Part shown: one piece after another, positions 59,356 through 64,000 of the stretch | How the letters are laid out: each line of letters begins with the position of its first letter | Position numbering within the stretch: position 1 is the first letter of the stretch | From: Thermicanus aegyptius DSM 12793 | GTDB lineage: Bacteria; Bacillota; Bacilli; Thermicanales; Thermicanaceae | DNA length: 64,000 nucleotides | Direction of reading: 5' to 3' | Assembly (NCBI RefSeq): GCF_000510645.1 | Contig: NZ_KI783301.1 | Span: 893,873-957,872, forward strand | Translations under genes and position numbers: made by a program | The notes under the pieces: model-generated | What the model saw: the letters and a program-made list of their open reading frames with translations, nothing else | Told to the model about the DNA's origin: nothing | Databases searched by the model: none

Positions 59356-60681
59356 TTGCGGGAAAGGAATGTGAAGCAAGATATGCGTACCGTTTTATAT
59401 AATGCCCGAATCATCCCCGGTCCAGGTTTCGATGGGGCGATTCAACATGGCTATGTGATCGTGGAGGGGGAGAACATCGTCCGGATCGGGGAGGGGGATC
59501 CGGATGGGGAATCGGAGGAGACAAGAATCAATTTGCGGGGGAGGATCGTTCTTCCGGGTTTCATCAATACCCATAATCATACTCCGATGATTTTATTGCG
59601 AGGGATAGGAGATGATCTCCCGCTTCAGGAATGGCTGGAGAAGAAGATGTGGCCGCTGGAAGCGAAATACACCTCGGAGATCGCCTATTGGGGTTCGCTC
59701 CTCGCCCAAGTGGAAATGATCAAATCAGGAACCACCACCTTCGCCGATATGTACGACAACATGGATCGAGTGGCGGAAGGAGTGGTGGAAAGCGGATTAC
59801 GGGCGGTTTTAAGTCGTGGGATCATCGGTTTATGCTCCCGGGAAGAACAAAAAAGAAAATTGGCTGAAGGGGTTCGCTTTGCCGATGAGTGGAACCAAAC
59901 GGCAAATGGCCGGATTCGTACCATGATCTCCCCCCATTCGGCCTATACCTGTCCGGAAGGATTTTTAAGGGAAATCGTCGAGAAGGCAAGAGAGATGAAC
60001 CTGCCCATTCATACTCATCTTTCGGAAACAAAAAAAGAGGTGGAAGATCTTAAAAAACAGACCGGTAAGGGGACGGTTTATTATTTAGACGAACTGGGAC
60101 TCTTTGACGGTCCATCACTGGTTGCCCACGCGGTCCATTTGGAGGATGGAGAAATTTCCCTCCTTGCAGAAAAAAATGTAAAAATATCCCATAATCTAAT
60201 CAGTAATTTAAAATTGGGAAGCGGCATTATGCCTCTGAAAAAAATGAAAAATCACCGGCTCACCATATCTCTAGGAACGGACAGTGCCGCCAGCAACAAT
60301 AGCTTAGACCTTTTTGAGGAGATGAGGGGTGTTGCCCTCCTGCACAAGGGGGTGGAAGAGGATCCCACGCTGGTCACTGCGGAGGAGGCTTTCGGAATGG
60401 CCACGATGGAAGGGGCGAAAGCCCTCTTTTGGGAGGAGGAGATCGGCAGTTTGGCCCCGGGGAAAAAGGCGGATCTTATCGTTGTAAACATCAACCAGTC
60501 CCATTTTACCCCGAGCCGCCATTTCTTATCCCATCTGGTCTACGCGGCAAGAGGAGGAGATGTACTCCACATGATGGTGAATGGGCGTTGGCTCATGTGG
60601 AACCGTGAGATCCTGACCATGGATGAGGAGAGAATCCTTTATGAGGCGGAAAGAGCGTTTGACAAGCTCCTGGCTATGTAA
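59356..60681 (+). CDS. mtaD: 5-methylthioadenosine/S-adenosylhomocysteine deaminase-type amidohydrolase
   Basis: A 441-aa metal-dependent deaminase. Metal ligands: NTHNHTPM near residue 72, THLSET, AHAVHL and GTDSAASNN; the C-terminal GKKADLIVVN is typical of the superfamily. MtaD deaminates MTA or SAH in nucleoside salvage; guanine-type deaminases are close relatives. TTG 59356 has GGAGG 6 nt upstream; ATG 59386 (MRTVLYNARI) is an alternative. Confidence 0.88.
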   Translation: MRERNVKQDMRTVLYNARIIPGPGFDGAIQHGYVIVEGENIVRIGEGDPDGESEETRINLRGRIVLPGFINTHNHTPMILLRGIGDDLPLQEWLEKKMWPLEAKYTSEIAYWGSLLAQVEMIKSGTTTFADMYDNMDRVAEGVVESGLRAVLSRGIIGLCSREEQKRKLAEGVRFADEWNQTANGRIRTMISPHSAYTCPEGFLREIVEKAREMNLPIHTHLSETKKEVEDLKKQTGKGTVYYLDELGLFDGPSLVAHAVHLEDGEISLLAEKNVKISHNLISNLKLGSGIMPLKKMKNHRLTISLGTDSAASNNSLDLFEEMRGVALLHKGVEEDPTLVTAEEAFGMATMEGAKALFWEEEIGSLAPGKKADLIVVNINQSHFTPSRHFLSHLVYAARGGDVLHMMVNGRWLMWNREILTMDEERILYEAERAFDKLLAM

Positions 60682-61034
60682 AATGCCTGCCGGATCACGG
60701 CAGGGTGAGCAAGTTTAGAGGTTGTAGGCCGGAGATTTAAAGGGGTTAAATTCGTTCTTGGTGAAACCAATGGCTGAGATGAACCTCTTGTAAGGAGAGG
60801 GGAGGCTCCACAGGCCGATAGGGGGAAGAGAGCATCACCCAGTCGGGATGCCGATTGTGCAGAAACTGTTGCAGCTTATCCTCGTAGTTGTGATCATGGG
60901 GGCTGGCGAGAGGAGACCTCACTTGTTTCGGTTTCAGATCCCCGCACCTCCTCTTTTGTGGGAGTACCGTTATTATTTCCGCTGTGGGTTGCCCTATGAG
61001 TAACAGTGATACCCATGGGAAAGGAGTGAAAGTC
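60682..61034. other. Intergenic region between mtaD and ypmB
   Basis: A hairpin CCTGCCG-GATCA-CGGCAGG lies at 60686-60704 without a T run. On the minus strand a 58-codon frame (60922-60746, GTG start) reads like protein but lacks a ribosome site; it was not accepted. No promoter was assigned. Confidence 0.4.
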
Positions 61035-61514
61035 TTGCGAATATGGATTGGAATGGTCGGGTTTCTCCTACTTCTTCTCCTCTTGTTCACCGTAACACAA
61101 TGGATCCAATCGGTGGTCTACACCGGGGAAACCGTTCCCGAATCCCTCCTTCAGGCAGGGCTAGCCGCCTCCCCCCTGGTAAAGATCACAGGAACGGATC
61201 ATTATTATGGGACGGAGCCCCTCGTCCTTCTCTATGGGATCGACCGGGGAGGAAAAGAGATGGTCGTATTTATGGACGAGAAAGGGAAGATGCTTCATTA
61301 TGACTGGCTGGAGAAGAGCTTCTCCCGGGATAAGATCGATCAGTGGATAAAGGAACGATATCCCGAAAGCAGAAAGATCCATATTGTTCCCGGCTTAGAA
61401 AACGGCATCTATTTATGGGAGGCACTTTATCAAACCAAGGAAGGAAAGTATTTATATGTATATTTTCGCTTTAGAGAGGGTACCTTCCTTCGGTCCATCG
61501 CTTTAGCTCCTTAA
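61035..61514 (+). CDS. ypmB: YpmB-like membrane-anchored protein (DUF5590)
   Basis: A 159-aa protein with an N-terminal membrane anchor (MVGFLLLLLLLFTVTQWI) and an external PepSY-like domain. Position two genes before aspB agrees with B. subtilis, where ypmB directly precedes aspB. TTG 61035 is 8 nt after AAGGAG; the frame is open from 60984. Confidence 0.78.
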   Translation: MRIWIGMVGFLLLLLLLFTVTQWIQSVVYTGETVPESLLQAGLAASPLVKITGTDHYYGTEPLVLLYGIDRGGKEMVVFMDEKGKMLHYDWLEKSFSRDKIDQWIKERYPESRKIHIVPGLENGIYLWEALYQTKEGKYLYVYFRFREGTFLRSIALAP

Positions 61515-61609
61515 TCCGGTAGAGTAAAAAGGTGCAGACGAAATTGATCTTTTGTAGTATGATAAAAAGGATTGGAATTGAAACGTGAGAGAGAAAAGGG
61601 GGGATACCC

Positions 61610-62500
61610 TTGGTTATTCAAAAAGTAGGAGTGGTCGGAGCAGGAACCATGGGGAGCGGGATTGCAGAGACGCTTGCCGAACATGAATTTGATGTGATTT
61701 TGATCGATAAGACCACGAAAGCAATCAATCGGGCGATGCAGTGGATTGAAAAATCCCAAGAGAAAAAATTAGAAAAGTGGGCGATTACGGAAGCGGAGAA
61801 GAAGATGATTCTAGCCCACATCCATACCACCTTGGATCTTAGTCTTTTGGCTGAGGTCGATATGGTCATCGAGTCGGTGGATGAGGATTTGGAACTAAAG
61901 AAGGAGATCTTTAAGAAGTTGGATCTTCTCTGTGGACCGGAGGTTATCCTCGCCAGTAACACTTCTACCCTAAGCCTGACCGAACTTGCTGCGGGCACTT
62001 TACGGCCGGAACGGATCATCGGCCTTCACTTTCTACATCCAGTGGCGAAGATTAACCTGGTGGAGATCATCCGGGGACTTCGGACCTCCGATGAGACCGT
62101 GGCGAGAGCCAAAGAGTTTGTGGATCGCATTCAAAAAGTGGGAATTCAGGTGTATGAATCCCCAGGGTATGTGACCACCCGCCTCATCCTTACCTTGATC
62201 AATGAAGCCGTCAATACCCTGATGGAGGGAGTCGCCAGTGCAGAAGAGATTGACGTGGCGATGAAAATTGGCTATGACTTCTCCAGGGGTCCTTTGGAGA
62301 TGGCAGACCGTTTTGGGCTAGATTCGGTTCTCGCCGCCATGGAACGGCTCTTTCGGGAGTTTGGCGATCCCAAATTCCGTCCATCGCCGCTTCTGAGAAA
62401 GTTGGTTCGAGCCGGTCAGTTGGGCGTTAAAACGGGAGAAGGCTTCTTCCGTTATACCGAAACCGGAGAACGGATCTCGAAACCCCTTGAGGAAGGATGA
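61610..62500 (+). CDS. 3-hydroxyacyl-CoA (3-hydroxybutyryl-CoA) dehydrogenase
   Basis: A 296-aa NAD-dependent dehydrogenase. The Rossmann motif is GVVGAGTMGSGIAETLA; the catalytic His lies in GLHFLHPVAKINLVEII, and the C-terminal domain has DRFGLDSVLAAM and KLVRAGQLGVKTGEGFF. It interconverts acetoacetyl-CoA and 3-hydroxybutyryl-CoA or longer chains. TTG 61610 has AAAAGGGGGGA upstream. It abuts ackA and is likely co-transcribed, linking acyl-CoA and acetate metabolism. Confidence 0.92.
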   Translation: MVIQKVGVVGAGTMGSGIAETLAEHEFDVILIDKTTKAINRAMQWIEKSQEKKLEKWAITEAEKKMILAHIHTTLDLSLLAEVDMVIESVDEDLELKKEIFKKLDLLCGPEVILASNTSTLSLTELAAGTLRPERIIGLHFLHPVAKINLVEIIRGLRTSDETVARAKEFVDRIQKVGIQVYESPGYVTTRLILTLINEAVNTLMEGVASAEEIDVAMKIGYDFSRGPLEMADRFGLDSVLAAMERLFREFGDPKFRPSPLLRKLVRAGQLGVKTGEGFFRYTETGERISKPLEEG

Positions 62501-62505
62501 TGAGG

Positions 62506-63759
62506 ATGAAAGTGTTGGTCATCAATTCCGGCAGCTCTTCGTTAAAGTATCAGCTTTTTGACATGGAGAAGGAAATGGTTCTGGCAAAAGGCTTGGTGGA
62601 ACGGATAGGCATGGAGACGGCTATTTTCTCCCATCAGCCATATTTCGGGGAAAAGGTGACGAAGGTAGGCCAGATCTTGGAACATAAAGAGGCGATCCGG
62701 AAAGTGCTGGCATACCTTACCGACGAGAAGGTGGGCGTGATCAGCAATGTGGAGGAAATCTCCGCGGTTGGACACCGGGTAGTACATGGGGGTGAAGCGT
62801 TCTCCGACGCCGCTTATCTTGATCCTGAAGTGATCCGCATCATCGAAAAAAACATCGAATTGGCTCCCCTCCATAATCCGGCCCACCTAAAGGGAATCTA
62901 TGCGTTTCGTGAGTTGCTGGGCGGGGATTTTCCAATGGTTGCTGTATTTGATACCGCTTTCCATCAGACGATGCCGGAAGAAAGCTTCATGTATGCTTTA
63001 CCGATGGTTCTTTATAAGCGGCATAAGATTCGAAGGTACGGGTTTCATGGAACCTCCCATAAATTTGTAAGCCAGCGTCTTTCCGAGATCCTAGGCGAGT
63101 CCCTCGAGGGAAAGAAAGTGGTCTCCTGCCATATTGGAAATGGCGCCAGCATAACCGCTATCAAGGATGGCAAATCCTATGATACCAGCATGGGGATGAC
63201 TCCCTTGGAGGGATTGGTGATGGGAACTCGAAGCGGAGATATCGACCCGGCGGTGGTTCCCTTCGTTATGGCCAAAGAAGATTTAACCATCGGTGAGGTA
63301 AACTCCATGTTGAACAAACATAGCGGTCTATTAGGAATCTCCGGTTTAAGCTCCGATATGCGGGAGATTACCGCCGCCATGTTTGAAGGGCATCCAGGAG
63401 CTACCCTTGCTTTTAATCTATATATTCAACGGATTAAAAAATATATCGGGGCCTATGCCGCCGAGATGAACGGCATCGATGCCATCATATTTACAGGTGG
63501 CGTGGGAGAAAATTCGGAACTGGTAAGGAAAAGAGTGCTGGACGGTTTAACCTTTTTAGGGGTAGAATTAGATGATGCCTTAAACGAAGCGTCCAGTCCG
63601 AAAGAGCGGCGGATTACCACCGAGCGGTCCAAGGTGGCGGCTTATGTTATTCCCACCAATGAGGAATTGATGATCGCCCGGGAAACCCTCCGCGTAGTGA
63701 CGGAACGAAGGAAAGGAGAAAGAAAGAGTGACGAACATGCAAGTCAAGTTAGCCGATAG
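62506..63759 (+). CDS. ackA: Acetate kinase
   Basis: A 417-aa kinase converting acetyl phosphate and ADP to acetate and ATP. Motifs: [38 protein letters not shown] and [14 protein letters not shown] 62506 (MKVLVINSG) is chosen because GAGGAAGG is 9 nt upstream; ATG 62497 would overlap the previous stop. It overlaps the aspB start by 32 bp if GTG 63728 is used. The usual partner pta is not beside it. Confidence 0.95.
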   Translation: MKVLVINSGSSSLKYQLFDMEKEMVLAKGLVERIGMETAIFSHQPYFGEKVTKVGQILEHKEAIRKVLAYLTDEKVGVISNVEEISAVGHRVVHGGEAFSDAAYLDPEVIRIIEKNIELAPLHNPAHLKGIYAFRELLGGDFPMVAVFDTAFHQTMPEESFMYALPMVLYKRHKIRRYGFHGTSHKFVSQRLSEILGESLEGKKVVSCHIGNGASITAIKDGKSYDTSMGMTPLEGLVMGTRSGDIDPAVVPFVMAKEDLTIGEVNSMLNKHSGLLGISGLSSDMREITAAMFEGHPGATLAFNLYIQRIKKYIGAYAAEMNGIDAIIFTGGVGENSELVRKRVLDGLTFLGVELDDALNEASSPKERRITTERSKVAAYVIPTNEELMIARETLRVVTERRKGERKSDEHASQVSR

Positions 63760-64000
63760 GGTCTTAACCCTTTCTCCCTCTCCCACTTTAGCGATTACTG
63801 CCAAAGCAAAGCAGCTGAAAGCAGAAGGGCATGATGTCATCAGCCTGGGAGCCGGGGAACCTGATTTTAACACCCCTGCCCATATTATCGAGGCGGCTTA
63901 TGAGGCGATGAAGGAGGGCAAAACAAAGTATACCCCCTCCGGAGGCATTCCGGAGTTAAAAAAGGCGATTCAAAAAAAATTGGCAAAGGATCAAGGGTTG
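63728..64000 (+). CDS. aspB: Aspartate aminotransferase, N-terminal part (window edge)
   Basis: The first ~91 codons read [35 protein letters not shown] and [17 protein letters not shown], matching B. subtilis AspB, a class I PLP aminotransferase making aspartate. GTG 63728 is 9 nt after AAAGGAG; ATG 63737 is an alternative. The PLP lysine lies beyond the window. Confidence 0.9.
   Translation, partial: MTNMQVKLADRVLTLSPSPTLAITAKAKQLKAEGHDVISLGAGEPDFNTPAHIIEAAYEAMKEGKTKYTPSGGIPELKKAIQKKLAKDQGL

Noticed and set aside
60746-61090. Leftward frame between mtaD and ypmB, with a protein-like 58-codon part
   Set aside because: No Shine-Dalgarno before any start, overlaps ypmB at its upstream end, no family match. 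Conservation in relatives would be needed to accept it.

Overview
The window is chromosomal DNA from a Gram-positive, endospore-former-like bacterium of the class Bacilli. The signs are strong Shine-Dalgarno sequences, frequent TTG and GTG starts, and gene order that follows the Bacillus subtilis trp / qcr / dapB / birA / ypmB-aspB chromosome segment. Moderate GC and the exact gene mix suggest a lineage outside Bacillus itself, such as a Thermicanus/Paenibacillales-type organism, but species cannot be fixed by reading. No tRNA, rRNA or CRISPR array was seen.

Layout. 1-310: start of an IS256-type transposase gene, cut by the window edge. 909-7408: a compact operon for importing and breaking down an organophosphate, with a solute-binding lipoprotein, an alkaline-phosphatase-superfamily phosphodiesterase, two permeases, an ATPase, a DeoR regulator and a PHP-type phosphatase. 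7540-10864: an SDR dehydrogenase, a YlmA-like ATPase, a broken ecsA-like gene fused to a permease tail, and a class I amidotransferase. 11124-19008: a four-gene SMC-type defence operon of the Wadjet/MukBEF class in the order jetD-jetA-jetB-jetC, with an unusually large JetC (1513 aa) whose ATPase motifs are non-canonical. This is the best candidate for a little-described system here.

19199-29710: the aromatic amino acid supraoperon trpEDCFBA, then hisC-tyrA-aroA. Its leader carries ten NAG triplets at exact 5-nt spacing followed by an intrinsic terminator, which is the signature of TRAP attenuation. 29868-41925: an insert relative to the B. subtilis order. It holds an Fsr-like exporter, two near-identical zinc-ribbon mini-genes, a truncated Rpn nuclease, a GNAT enzyme, a multicopper oxidase, a DedA protein, a c-di-GMP-I riboswitch in front of an HD-GYP phosphodiesterase, a ChrA transporter, a possible small RNA, a degenerate amidohydrolase-like protein and an ECF sigma factor with a probable anti-sigma partner.

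41997-64000: conserved housekeeping order, ypiB-ypiF-qcrABC-(extra cytochrome c)-ypjA-ypjB-ypjC-ypjD-dapB-mgsA-bshA-cca-birA, a TPR protein, rex, a Ku / split-LigD end-joining operon, mtaD, ypmB, a 3-hydroxyacyl-CoA dehydrogenase, ackA and the start of aspB. The qcr/Rex/ackA set indicates an organism that respires through a menaquinol-cytochrome c branch, makes acetate and senses NADH.
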